A DNA stretch of 11,958 bases from contig DATJZH010000265.1 of NCBI GenBank assembly GCA_035499215.1, positions 1 to 11,958 on the forward strand, given 5' to 3'. This document shows positions 5,382 through 11,958 of the stretch, piece by piece. Under the pieces are notes generated by a model. That model made no database searches, had not been told where the DNA came from, and was given only the letters and a program-made list of their open reading frames with translations. Each line of letters starts with the position of its first letter. Positions within the stretch are counted from its first letter, which is position 1. The translations under genes were made by a program, and so were the position numbers. The stretch comes from DATJZH01 sp035499215 (lineage in GTDB: Bacteria; Actinomycetota; Actinomycetes; Streptosporangiales; Streptosporangiaceae).

Positions 5382-7412
5382 GTGGCAGTTCCGGTGGGTC
5401 GGGCACGCGGGCGGCAGCCGGAGCAGAAACCTCGCGGGCGGCGTCACGCGCCTGTGCCCGCCGCCAGTCTGCCGGTGGCGCGGGTGGCGGTGGATGTCTC
5501 GCTGCCGCACCTCGACCGGCCGTTCGACTACCTGGTCTCCGAGCCGCTCGCCGAGTCGGCGGCCGCTGGCTGCCGGGTCCGGGTGCGGTTCGCCGGACGC
5601 CTCGTTGACGGCTATGTGCTGGCGCGGGCGGCGGCCAGCGCGCACGAGGGCGGCCTCGCTTACCTGCAGCGTGTCGTCTCGCCCGAGCCCGTGCTGACCG
5701 CGGAGATCGCCGGGCTGGCGCGTGCCGTGGCCGACAGGTATGCGGGCACCATGGCGGATGTGCTCCGGCTCGCGATTCCGCCGCGCCATGCGCGCGCCGA
5801 GTCCGGTCCGCGTGCGACAGGGCCGCCCCCGGCCGGCGTGCCGGACGCGGGCCCATGGCACCGGTACTGCGCGGGCGCGTCGTTTCTGGCAGCGCTGGCC
5901 GCCGGCCGGGCGCCGCGCGCGGTCTGGACCGCGCTGCCCGGCTCCGGCTGGCCGGCGGAGATCGCCCTGGCAGCCGCGGCAACGGCCGCGGCTGGACGCG
6001 GCACCGTCATCGTGGTGCCCGACGCCAGGGACCTGCAGCTCGTCAGCGCCGCGCTCGCCGCCGCTCTCGGTCCCGGCGCGCATGTGAGCCTGTCAGCCGA
6101 TCTCGGGCCGGCCGAGCGGTACCGGCGGTGGCTGGCGGCGGCCCGCGGCCAGGTGCGGGTGGTCTGCGGGACCCGGTCGGCGATGTTCGCGCCGGTCGCT
6201 GACCTTGGCCTGACAGTGCTCTGGGACGACGGCGACGATCTGCATGCGGAGCCGCGCGCGCCTTATCCGCATGCCAGAGAGGTGCTCGCGCTCCGGGCGC
6301 ACCGCAGCGGTGCCGCAGCGCTGATCGGCGGCTTCGCCCTGACCGCCGAGGCTGCCCAGCTGATTTCCGGCGGCTGGGCCCGTCGGCTGGCGGCCGGGCG
6401 CGACGCAGTCCGCCGCTGCGCCCCGCTGATCAGCGCTGCCGGAGCCGATGCGGAACTGGCCCGCGACGAGGCTGCCCGGTCAGCACGGCTGCCCAGCATC
6501 GCGCTCCGCGCCGCTCGCGCCGCGCTAACGTCCGGGCCCGTACTGTTCCAGGTGCCCAGGCGGGGCTACCTGGCGGCGGTCTCCTGCGAGCGGTGTCACG
6601 CCCGTGCCTGCTGCGGCCGCTGCGGAGGGCCGGTAGCGCTGCCGGCCGCCGGCGCATCCCCCCAGTGCGGCTGGTGCGGGACGCCAGCCAGCAGGAAATG
6701 CTCGCAGTGCGGTCACGGCGGGATGCGTGCGCTGATCACCGGGGCGGGCCGGACGGCCGAGGAGCTGGGCAGAGCATTCCCGGCCGTGCCGGTGCGGACC
6801 TCGGGCCGTGCCGAGATCCTCGCGCAGGTGCCCTGCGTTCCGGCCGTGGTCGTGGCGACGCCCGGAGCGGAACCTCGTGCCGTGGGCGGCTACGCGGCTG
6901 CGGTACTGCTCGACAGCTGGGCCCTGCTCGGCCGGGCAAGCCTGCGCGCCGGCGAGGAGACGCTGCGCCGCTGGATGAACGCGGCGGCACTTGTGCGGCC
7001 GGGCCCGGACGGCGGGACGGTGATCGTGGTAGCCGACGCCGGGCTGCGTGTCGTGCAGGCACTGATCCGCTGGGATCCGGCGACCTTCGCCGAGCGCGAG
7101 CTGGGTGAGCGCCGGGAACTCGGGTTTCCCCCGGCCGTTCGGATGGCATCGGTGACCGGGCCCGCCGAAGCGGTTCATGACCTGGCGCGCGAGGCCGGAC
7201 TGCCGCCGGAAGCCGAGCTGCTCGGGCCAGTCCCCGCGGCCGGCACCAGGGGCGCCAGTCCCGATCCGGACATCGTGCGCTTCCTGATCAGGGTGCCCAG
7301 GCCGGCTGGCAGCGCTCTGGCGGCGGCGTTGCAGGCGGGGCAGCGGGTGCGCAGCGGCCGCAAGGACCCGCTCCCGCTCCGCCTGCAGCTTGACCCGGCC
7401 GAGCTGATCTGA
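5382..7412 (+). CDS. priA: Primosomal protein N' (PriA), helicase-degenerate actinobacterial form
   Basis: Replication-restart factor that binds abandoned forks and helps reload the replisome. The 676-residue protein has a 3' DNA-binding domain (about 33-140; V-A-V-D-V-S-L-P-H-L-D-R-P-F-D-Y). Next is a helicase-like core whose Walker A is destroyed: A-L-P-G-S-G-W-P (184-191), where other PriA proteins have G-x-T-G-S-G-K-T. The DEEH box is replaced by W-D-D-G-D-D (281-286). Four CxxC zinc pairs are intact: C402/C405, C411/C414, C429/C432 and C440/C443. The C-terminal domain contains E-R-R-E-L-G-F-P-P (585-593), a PriA hallmark. Loss of ATPase motifs is known for actinobacterial PriA, so this is not a pseudogene; it probably acts without helicase activity. 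GTG 5382 has AGGACAGGA just upstream. orf498 follows after 31 nt. Confidence 0.93.
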   Translation: MAVPVGRARGRQPEQKPRGRRHAPVPAASLPVARVAVDVSLPHLDRPFDYLVSEPLAESAAAGCRVRVRFAGRLVDGYVLARAAASAHEGGLAYLQRVVSPEPVLTAEIAGLARAVADRYAGTMADVLRLAIPPRHARAESGPRATGPPPAGVPDAGPWHRYCAGASFLAALAAGRAPRAVWTALPGSGWPAEIALAAAATAAAGRGTVIVVPDARDLQLVSAALAAALGPGAHVSLSADLGPAERYRRWLAAARGQVRVVCGTRSAMFAPVADLGLTVLWDDGDDLHAEPRAPYPHAREVLALRAHRSGAAALIGGFALTAEAAQLISGGWARRLAAGRDAVRRCAPLISAAGADAELARDEAARSARLPSIALRAARAALTSGPVLFQVPRRGYLAAVSCERCHARACCGRCGGPVALPAAGASPQCGWCGTPASRKCSQCGHGGMRALITGAGRTAEELGRAFPAVPVRTSGRAEILAQVPCVPAVVVATPGAEPRAVGGYAAAVLLDSWALLGRASLRAGEETLRRWMNAAALVRPGPDGGTVIVVADAGLRVVQALIRWDPATFAERELGERRELGFPPAVRMASVTGPAEAVHDLAREAGLPPEAELLGPVPAAGTRGASPDPDIVRFLIRVPRPAGSALAAALQAGQRVRSGRKDPLPLRLQLDPAELI

Positions 7413-7443
7413 CTACTCGGCGCTCAGGCCATAGGGTGCTGGA

Positions 7444-8940
7444 GTGGCTAGCTCACGACGAAAGCCGGGCGCGCGGCCGGCCAGTGGTCAGATGCCGGCC
7501 AGTGGCTCCCTAACCGGACCGCCAGGCGCCGGTGCCTCACCCGGCAGCACCGGGCCGCCAGCCAGCACCGGGCCGCCAGCCAGCACCATGCCAGCGACGA
7601 GCACGCGAGTCAGCCAGACCGCGGCCGCCGGACCAGCGGCCGGCCGGGCTGGCCAACCGGACAGAGCGCAAGCTCGCGGCGGTGCGGACGGCGATGGTCG
7701 GCTGCGCATGCCACCGGTCCGGCTGGCGCCCAGGGATGAGCTTGCCGCCGCGGCACGGGTGGCCCCGTTGCTGCGCGCGGCACGCGACCTGACCCGCTGG
7801 GCCGCGGGCGGGCGCAATCTCTCCTCGCCCGGAGAGCTTTCGGCTGCTGAGGCCGCCGCAGCCGCCGAGGCGCTTGAACTGGCCCAGCGCGAGGTCGAGG
7901 CAGCCCTCGCAGTGGCAGTGGCCACCGGCATGCTGGCGGCGCCGGGCAGTGGCCGGGGGCCGGCCGCCGACCCCGCCGAGATGCTGGCCGCTGGCGACGC
8001 CGAGGAAGTCCTCGCGACGTGGGACAGTGCGCTGGCGGCCATCCTGACGGCCGAGGATCTGGACGGGCTGGCAACTGCCCTGTATACCGTGGGCGGCCCG
8101 GTCCGGATGGACGGCCTTTTCGATGCATACGCTGCGGCGGCTGGCACAGCGCGGCGCGGGGATGCGGCGGCGCATGTCCGCGCTGGCCATGGCCGGGAGC
8201 CCGACGAAGCCGCGGCAGTATCGCATGCGCTGGAGACGCTCGCCGACCTGGCAGTCGTCGAGCTGGGCACGGATGAGTCTGCAGGGGGCCTGACGGTGGC
8301 GCTGTCGCCGCTGGGAGTCTGGGGAGTACACCGCAGGCTCCGCGCCCAGGGATGGCATGTGCCGGTGCTTGGCGGCACGGACCCGGGCGGCGCGGCCGGG
8401 CTGCTGGTGGCCCTGGCAAGCTGCGACGCCGAGGACGGCGAGGCGGAGATCGGGGCCTGGCTCGAGCAGCGGGAGCCGGCCCGGGCCGCGGCCGAGCTGA
8501 TCGATGCGGCTGCCAGCGGGTCACCAGGGCTGCGCGGGGCGGCCTTCGCCGTCCTGGACCGGATCGGCGCTGTCGCGGCTCAGGCTGTCCGGGCTGCGCT
8601 GGCCGAGCCGGTGCTGCGGGCGCATGCCGCGGTCTGGCTGCATGAGCACGGCGAGGAGGCCGAGCTGGGGCCCGAGGACCGCACCTGGCTGCTGGTCGAT
8701 CTGGGGGCCGGCCTGCTGGAGGAGGCCGATCCGCGCGACGTGGTGGCGGAGCTCCTGCCCGACCTGCCAGCGGATGCCCAGGCGGAGATCGTCGCCCGGC
8801 TGTGGCAGGTAAGCCATCCCGGCGTCACGGATCTGCTGACGGCGCTCAGCGATCATCATCCTGATCCGGCGGTGGCCAGGGCCGCGCGCAAGGCCGCATT
8901 CAAGGCCCGCTCGCCCGCCGGCAATGGCCCGATTTCCTAG
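7444..8940 (+). CDS. Uncharacterised 498-residue helical protein, winged-helix/HEAT-like
   Basis: No firm function. Residues 1-85 are a disordered Pro/Ala/Gly/Ser/Thr tract with the hexapeptide S-T-G-P-P-A twice (35-46). Residues 95-165 are helical, including R-V-A-P-L-L-R-A-A-R-D-L-T-R-W-A. Residues 185-300 resemble a winged helix: H-A-L-E-T-L-A-D-L-A-V-V-E-L as candidate recognition helix, then L-T-V-A-L-S-P-L-G-V-W-G-V. Residues 312-400 and 440-490 look like HEAT-type helix pairs, ending H-H-P-D-P-A-V-A-R-A-A-R-K-A-A-F-K. From memory this arrangement resembles the C-terminal part of actinobacterial 'plasmid pRiA4b ORF-3-like' proteins, here without the ORF-3 domain. No signal peptide, membrane segment or catalytic motif is seen. 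GTG 7444 has AGGGTG (7433-7438) 5 nt upstream. It lies between priA and def on the same strand. Confidence 0.82.
   Translation: MASSRRKPGARPASGQMPASGSLTGPPGAGASPGSTGPPASTGPPASTMPATSTRVSQTAAAGPAAGRAGQPDRAQARGGADGDGRLRMPPVRLAPRDELAAAARVAPLLRAARDLTRWAAGGRNLSSPGELSAAEAAAAAEALELAQREVEAALAVAVATGMLAAPGSGRGPAADPAEMLAAGDAEEVLATWDSALAAILTAEDLDGLATALYTVGGPVRMDGLFDAYAAAAGTARRGDAAAHVRAGHGREPDEAAAVSHALETLADLAVVELGTDESAGGLTVALSPLGVWGVHRRLRAQGWHVPVLGGTDPGGAAGLLVALASCDAEDGEAEIGAWLEQREPARAAAELIDAAASGSPGLRGAAFAVLDRIGAVAAQAVRAALAEPVLRAHAAVWLHEHGEEAELGPEDRTWLLVDLGAGLLEEADPRDVVAELLPDLPADAQAEIVARLWQVSHPGVTDLLTALSDHHPDPAVARAARKAAFKARSPAGNGPIS
7546..7587 (+). repeat. 18-bp in-frame repeat in orf498
   Basis: AGCACCGGGCCGCCAGCC occurs twice without mismatch (7546-7563, 7564-7581), followed by AGCACC of a third unit (7582-7587). 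In frame it encodes S-T-G-P-P-A twice and then S-T. It lies in the disordered N-terminus. Confidence 0.93.
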
Positions 8941-8960
8941 ACTGCCCATTTCATAGACTG
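8928..8960 (+). repeat. Tandem duplication across the orf498 stop codon
   Basis: CCCGATTTCCTAGACTG (8928-8944) is followed directly by CCCATTTCATAGACTG (8945-8960). They differ by one deleted G and one C-to-A change. Copy 1 holds the last codons and the TAG (8938-8940). Copy 2 repeats a TAG at 8954-8956. Confidence 0.78.
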
Positions 8961-8987
8961 AAGCTGCCTCGCATGCCGTCGTCGACC

Positions 8988-8993
8988 GGAGGA
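8988..8993 (+). promoter_or_regulatory. Ribosome binding site of def
   Basis: GGAGGA, nearly the full anti-16S complement and the strongest Shine-Dalgarno in the window, lies 4 nt before GTG 8998. It supports independent loading of ribosomes on def after the 57-nt gap from orf498. Confidence 0.7.
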
Positions 8994-8997
8994 TTAG

Positions 8998-9543
8998 GTG
9001 AGCGTCAAGCCGATACGCCTGTTCGGTGATCCCGTGCTGCGCACCCCGGCGGAGCCGGTCACCGACTTCGATGCCGAGCTGCGCAGGCTCGTCAGGGACC
9101 TGACCGACACGATGGTGGAGGCGCCGGGACTCGGCCTGGCCGCGCCGCAGATCGGCGTCGGCCTGCGAGTGTTCACCTACTGCATTGATGACGTGCTCGG
9201 CCACCTGATCAACCCGTCGCTGCGGCTGTCGGAGGCCGAGGAGACCGACGACGAAGGGTGCCTGTCGTTTCCGGGCCTCAGTTATCCGACCAGACGTTCG
9301 CACGGGGTCGTGGCGGCGGGCTTCGACATGCACGGCGAGCCGGTCACCCTGGCCGGGACCGGGCAGCTGGCGCGCTGCATTCAGCACGAGACCGACCACC
9401 TCGACGGCGTGCTGTTCATCGACAGGCTCGATGCTGCCCAGCGGAAGCTGGCCATGAAGGAGATCCGTGCAGCTGAGTGGTGGGGAGAGCCGGTGCCGGC
9501 CGTCAAGCTTTCCCCGCACCCGACCCGGGGCAAGGCCTTCTAG
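8998..9543 (+). CDS. def: Peptide deformylase
   Basis: Removes the formyl group from the N-terminal methionine of nascent proteins; a ribosome-associated metalloenzyme. All three family motifs are present in the 181-residue protein: G-L-G-L-A-A-P-Q (44-51, motif 1), E-G-C-L-S (86-90, motif 2, metal ligand C88) and Q-H-E-T-D-H-L-D-G (129-137, motif 3, ligands H130 and H134, catalytic E131). The N-terminus I-R-L-F-G-D-P-V-L-R is typical. The long C-terminal tail after the HExxH helix (W-W-G ... R-G-K-A-F) is common in actinobacteria. The fmt ATG follows the stop by only 3 nt, so the two opposed formyl-methionine activities are made from one message. Confidence 0.98.
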   Translation: MSVKPIRLFGDPVLRTPAEPVTDFDAELRRLVRDLTDTMVEAPGLGLAAPQIGVGLRVFTYCIDDVLGHLINPSLRLSEAEETDDEGCLSFPGLSYPTRRSHGVVAAGFDMHGEPVTLAGTGQLARCIQHETDHLDGVLFIDRLDAAQRKLAMKEIRAAEWWGEPVPAVKLSPHPTRGKAF

Positions 9544-9546
9544 AGA

Positions 9547-10485
9547 ATGCGCGTGGTCTTCGCGGGCACGCCGCAGGCGGCCGTGCCCTCGCTGGACGCG
9601 CTGCTGCATTCGCGTCACGAGGTCGTGGCCGTCGTGACCAGGCCAGATGCGCCTGCCGGCCGGGGCCTGCGGGTGAGCCAGAGCCCGGTAGCCCTGCGGG
9701 CCGAGCAGGCTGGCGTCGAGGTACTCAAGCCGAGGCGGCCGCGCGAGCCTGATTTCCTCGCGCGCCTGACGGAAATCGGTCCTGACTGCTGCCCGGTCAC
9801 CGCCTACGGCGCGCTGATCCCGCGGGACGCGCTGGATATTCCGCCGCACGGCTGGATTAACCTGCATTTCTCGGTTTTGCCTGCGTGGCGCGGCGCCGCC
9901 CCCGTGCAGCACGCCATCCTGCACGGTGATGAGATTACCGGCGCGACCACTTTCGGCATCGTTGCCGAGATCGACGCGGGCCCCGTCTTCGGCGTGCTGA
10001 CCGAGCCGATCAGGCCGTCTGACACGGCGGGCGATCTGCTCCGGCGGCTGAGCATCTCCGGGGCAGGTCTGCTGGCTGCCACTCTCGACGGGATTGAAGC
10101 TGGCACCCTGGAGGCGCGCCCGCAGCCCGCCGAGGGCGTCAGCCTCGCGCCCAAGATCACCGCGGCCGATGCGAAAGTGAACTGGAGCCGCGCCGCGCTC
10201 GCGATCGACCGGCTGATCCGGGCCTGCACCCCGGCGCCCGGTGCCTGGACCGTGCTGAACGGTGCCCGGCTCAAGCTCGGGCCGCTGGCCGGCGTGCCCG
10301 CCGCCGGTCCGGTCACTGGCCTGGCTCCCGGCGCGGTCTGCGTACTGCGCGACCGGGTGCTCGCCGGCACTGGCTCGGTGCCGGTGGAGCTCGGTGAAGT
10401 TCAGCCGGACGGCAAGCGCCGCATGCCTGCGGCCGACTGGGCTCGAGGGCTGCGGCTGGGCGGCGGCGAGACGGTGCTCGGCTGA
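9547..10485 (+). CDS. fmt: Methionyl-tRNA formyltransferase
   Basis: Transfers formyl from 10-formyltetrahydrofolate to initiator Met-tRNA. The 312-residue protein has the normal length. It begins M-R-V-V-F-A-G-T-P. The catalytic triad of the formyltransferase fold is visible as N105 and H107 in I-N-L-H-F-S, and D143 in E-I-D-A-G-P-V-F. The tRNA-contacting segment S-V-L-P-A-W-R-G-A-A-P-V is at 109-120. The C-terminal OB-like domain runs from about 205 and starts near A-K-V-N-W-S-R. There is no strong Shine-Dalgarno before ATG 9547, which suggests translational coupling to def. The stop TGA (10483-10485) is 1 nt before the rsmB ATG. Confidence 0.98.
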   Translation: MRVVFAGTPQAAVPSLDALLHSRHEVVAVVTRPDAPAGRGLRVSQSPVALRAEQAGVEVLKPRRPREPDFLARLTEIGPDCCPVTAYGALIPRDALDIPPHGWINLHFSVLPAWRGAAPVQHAILHGDEITGATTFGIVAEIDAGPVFGVLTEPIRPSDTAGDLLRRLSISGAGLLAATLDGIEAGTLEARPQPAEGVSLAPKITAADAKVNWSRAALAIDRLIRACTPAPGAWTVLNGARLKLGPLAGVPAAGPVTGLAPGAVCVLRDRVLAGTGSVPVELGEVQPDGKRRMPAADWARGLRLGGGETVLG

Positions 10486-10486
10486 G

Positions 10487-11958
10487 ATGGGCGCGCCGGC
10501 GAGGAGATCAGGAGGCGCGCAGGCACACGGCCGCCGCTGGGCAGCACCCGCCGGGGCGGGCGTGCGAGCAGCACCCGCCGGGGCGGGCGTGCGAGCAGCG
10601 CAGGGGCCCGGTGGCCGGCCCCGAGGCCGCCGGGCGCAGCCGCCAGGCAGCAGCCAGCGGGCCGACCCCGCGCGCCGCGCCGCGTGCGATGTACTGTGCG
10701 CGGTGGCCGAGCGCGGCACATATGCGAACCTGATGCTCCCGGCACTGCTGGCCGAGCGCGGGATCACCGGCCGGGATGCGGCCCTGGCCACCGAGCTGGC
10801 CTACGGCACCCTGCGCGGACAGGGCACCTATGACGCCATCCTCACGGCGTGTCTCGACCGCGACCTCGCAGCGATCGATATTCCGGTGCGCGAGGTGCTC
10901 CGGCTGGGCGCCCATCAGCTGCTCGCCACCAGGATTCAGCCGCACGCCGCAGTCGCCACGTCGGTCGACCTGGCCAGGTATGCGGCGGGCCACCGGCCTG
11001 CGGGCTTCGTCAACGCGGTGCTGCGCCGGGTCGCCAGCGCCGACCTTGAGGCGTGGCTCGGGATCGTCGCGCCGGGCCGCGCCGAAGACCTCAGCGGGCA
11101 CCTCGCCATCCGCTACAGCCACCCGAGGTGGATAGTGACGGCGCTGCAGCAGGCACTCGGCGAAACGGCGGCCGGGGCGATGACCGAGACCGAGGCGGCC
11201 CTGGCTGCCGACGGCGTCCCGCCTGCCGCGACGCTGTGTGCCGTTCCCGGCCTGGCTGACCAGGCTGAGCTCATCGCCGCCGGTGCCGGGCCCGCCCGGT
11301 GGTCGCCTTACGGCGTCTACCTGAAGGCTGGGGATCCCGCGGACATCGCCGCGGTGGCGCACCGCCGCGCCTGGGTGCAGGACGAGGCCAGCCAGCTCGC
11401 GGCACTGGCCCTGGCGAGGGTGCAGGTCAGCGGCGGCGATGCCCGCTGGCTCGACATGTGCGCGGGTCCGGGCGGCAAGGCGCGCCTGCTCGCCGGGCTG
11501 GCCGCTGCCCGCGCTGCCCGGGTACTGGCCGCAGACCTGCGCTTTCACCGGGCGCTGCTGGCCAGGAACGCCCTATCCGCGGGCCCGGGCGGTGGCGCAG
11601 GCGGCGGCGCCGGCAGCGGCGGCGCCGGCAGCGGCGGCGCTGGCCGCGTCAGCGTCGCGGTGGCGGACGGGACCGTCCCAGCCTGGCGGTCGGCCGCCTT
11701 TGACCGAGTCCTGGCCGACGTGCCATGCTCTGGCCTCGGCGCGCTCCGTCGCCGGCCGGATGCCCGGTGGCGTCGCTCGCCAGCGGACGTGGCTCAGCTT
11801 GCCGGACTGCAGCGGAGGCTGCTCGCCCGGGCCGTGGACTCGGCCCGGGCTGGCGGCGTGGTCGCGTACGTGACCTGCTCGCCGCATCTGGCCGAGACCC
11901 GCGATGTCGTCGCCGCCGTGCTCGCCGGGCGCGGCGACGCGGAACTGCTCGATGCGCC
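10487..11958 (+). CDS. rsmB: 16S rRNA m5C967 methyltransferase RsmB (3' end outside window)
   Basis: Uses S-adenosylmethionine to methylate C5 of a helix-31 cytidine in 16S rRNA (C967 in E. coli). ATG 10487 lies 1 nt after the fmt stop, and the frame stays open for 490 codons to the window edge. Residues 1-60 are an Arg/Gly/Pro/Ala-rich tail made partly of a duplicated nonapeptide. Residues 61-190 form a NusB-like RNA-binding domain (D-P-A-R-R-A-A ... Y-A-N-L-M-L-P; G-F-V-N-A-V-L-R-R). The methyltransferase core has motif I D-M-C-A-G-P-G-G-K (323-331), A-D-L-R-F-H-R (349-355), motif IV D-V-P-C-S-G-L-G (C413), and motif VI Y-V-T-C-S-P-H (catalytic C464). A Gly-rich stretch of about 20 residues (366-386) is inserted inside the Rossmann fold. 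A few C-terminal residues are missing at the edge. Confidence 0.95.
   Translation, partial: MGAPARRSGGAQAHGRRWAAPAGAGVRAAPAGAGVRAAQGPGGRPRGRRAQPPGSSQRADPARRAACDVLCAVAERGTYANLMLPALLAERGITGRDAALATELAYGTLRGQGTYDAILTACLDRDLAAIDIPVREVLRLGAHQLLATRIQPHAAVATSVDLARYAAGHRPAGFVNAVLRRVASADLEAWLGIVAPGRAEDLSGHLAIRYSHPRWIVTALQQALGETAAGAMTETEAALAADGVPPAATLCAVPGLADQAELIAAGAGPARWSPYGVYLKAGDPADIAAVAHRRAWVQDEASQLAALALARVQVSGGDARWLDMCAGPGGKARLLAGLAAARAARVLAADLRFHRALLARNALSAGPGGGAGGGAGSGGAGSGGAGRVSVAVADGTVPAWRSAAFDRVLADVPCSGLGALRRRPDARWRRSPADVAQLAGLQRRLLARAVDSARAGGVVAYVTCSPHLAETRDVVAAVLAGRGDAELLDA
10541..10599 (+). repeat. 27-bp exact tandem repeat in rsmB N-terminus
   Basis: Positions 10541-10567 and 10568-10594 are identical 27-bp units, followed by GCAGC (10595-10599), the start of a third. 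In the rsmB frame each unit encodes nine residues, A-A-P-A-G-A-G-V-R, in the disordered N-terminal tail. Confidence 0.95.
11603..11644 (+). repeat. 15-bp repeat encoding a Gly-rich insert in RsmB
   Basis: GGCGGCGCCGGCAGC occurs at 11603-11617 and 11618-11632, followed by GGCGGCGCTGGC (11633-11644), 11 of 12 matching. It encodes G-G-A-G-S twice and then G-G-A-G within residues 366-386 of RsmB. Confidence 0.9.

Noticed and set aside
5382..7412. priA as a pseudogene because the ATPase motifs are lost
   Set aside because: The frame is intact over 676 codons, the zinc cysteines and C-terminal hallmark are kept, and loss of helicase motifs is typical of actinobacterial PriA.
10482..10521. Similar GAGAT...GGCGCGC motifs just after the fmt stop
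   Set aside because: Alignment needs a gap of several bases; too weak to count with the clear stop-codon duplications.
8521..10791. Long open frame of 756 codons on the minus strand
   Set aside because: It lies opposite the 3' part of orf498, all of def and fmt and the start of rsmB, whose products are unmistakable. Long antisense open frames are expected at this GC content; the translation shows no family motif.
10776..11135. 119-codon plus-strand open frame within rsmB
   Set aside because: It is in a different frame from the clear NusB-like and methyltransferase sequence of RsmB and shows no motifs.

Overview
The window is a very GC-rich (GTG starts, strong third-position G/C) chromosomal segment from an actinobacterium. 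The lineage marker is the actinobacterial integration host factor gene mihF, followed directly by gmk, rpoZ, coaBC, metK and a helicase-dead actinobacterial-type PriA. The short type-1 PyrF and the order pyrD-pyrF-mihF-gmk-rpoZ-coaBC-metK-priA-(hypothetical)-def-fmt-rsmB recall Streptosporangiales/Frankia-like relatives rather than Mycobacterium or Streptomyces. That placement is from memory and is not proven by the sequence. All genes read on the + strand.

Layout. 1-885: end of the pyrimidine operon (pyrD C-terminus, pyrF). 886-1196: gene-free spacer with a stem-loop after pyrF, an AT-rich promoter-like patch, and a mihF leader containing mutually exclusive hairpins, the last one followed by a T tract. 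1197-3698: mihF, gmk, rpoZ and coaBC, tightly packed (nucleoid protein, GMP kinase, RNA polymerase omega, CoA synthesis). 3699-3918: spacer with a 15-bp tandem repeat array just before metK. 3919-5112: metK. 5113-5381: spacer with a duplicated metK tail and a long stem-loop. 5382-8940: priA and an uncharacterised 498-residue gene. 8998-11958: def, fmt and rsmB, with 3- and 1-nt gaps at the def/fmt and fmt/rsmB junctions. rsmB runs off the right edge, and its N-terminus must be read in a frame that stays open to the end of the window.

The genes serve nucleotide synthesis (pyrD, pyrF, gmk), transcription and chromosome structure (rpoZ, mihF), cofactors (coaBC, metK), replication restart (priA) and translation initiation/ribosome modification (def, fmt, rsmB). 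MetK makes the S-adenosylmethionine that RsmB uses. Fmt formylates the initiator Met-tRNA and Def removes that formyl group.

No mobile element, CRISPR array, tRNA or rRNA was found, and I see no new defence or biosynthetic system. The unusual signal is short tandem duplications. Four genes (pyrD, coaBC, metK, orf498) have their 3' ends duplicated in tandem across the stop codon. Three more repeats lie inside coding sequence, and one array precedes metK. Repeats inside genes have periods divisible by 3 (18, 27, 15); those spanning stop codons do not (16, 26, 41, 17). The least understood gene is orf498, which looks like a stand-alone helical/winged-helix/HEAT-like module.
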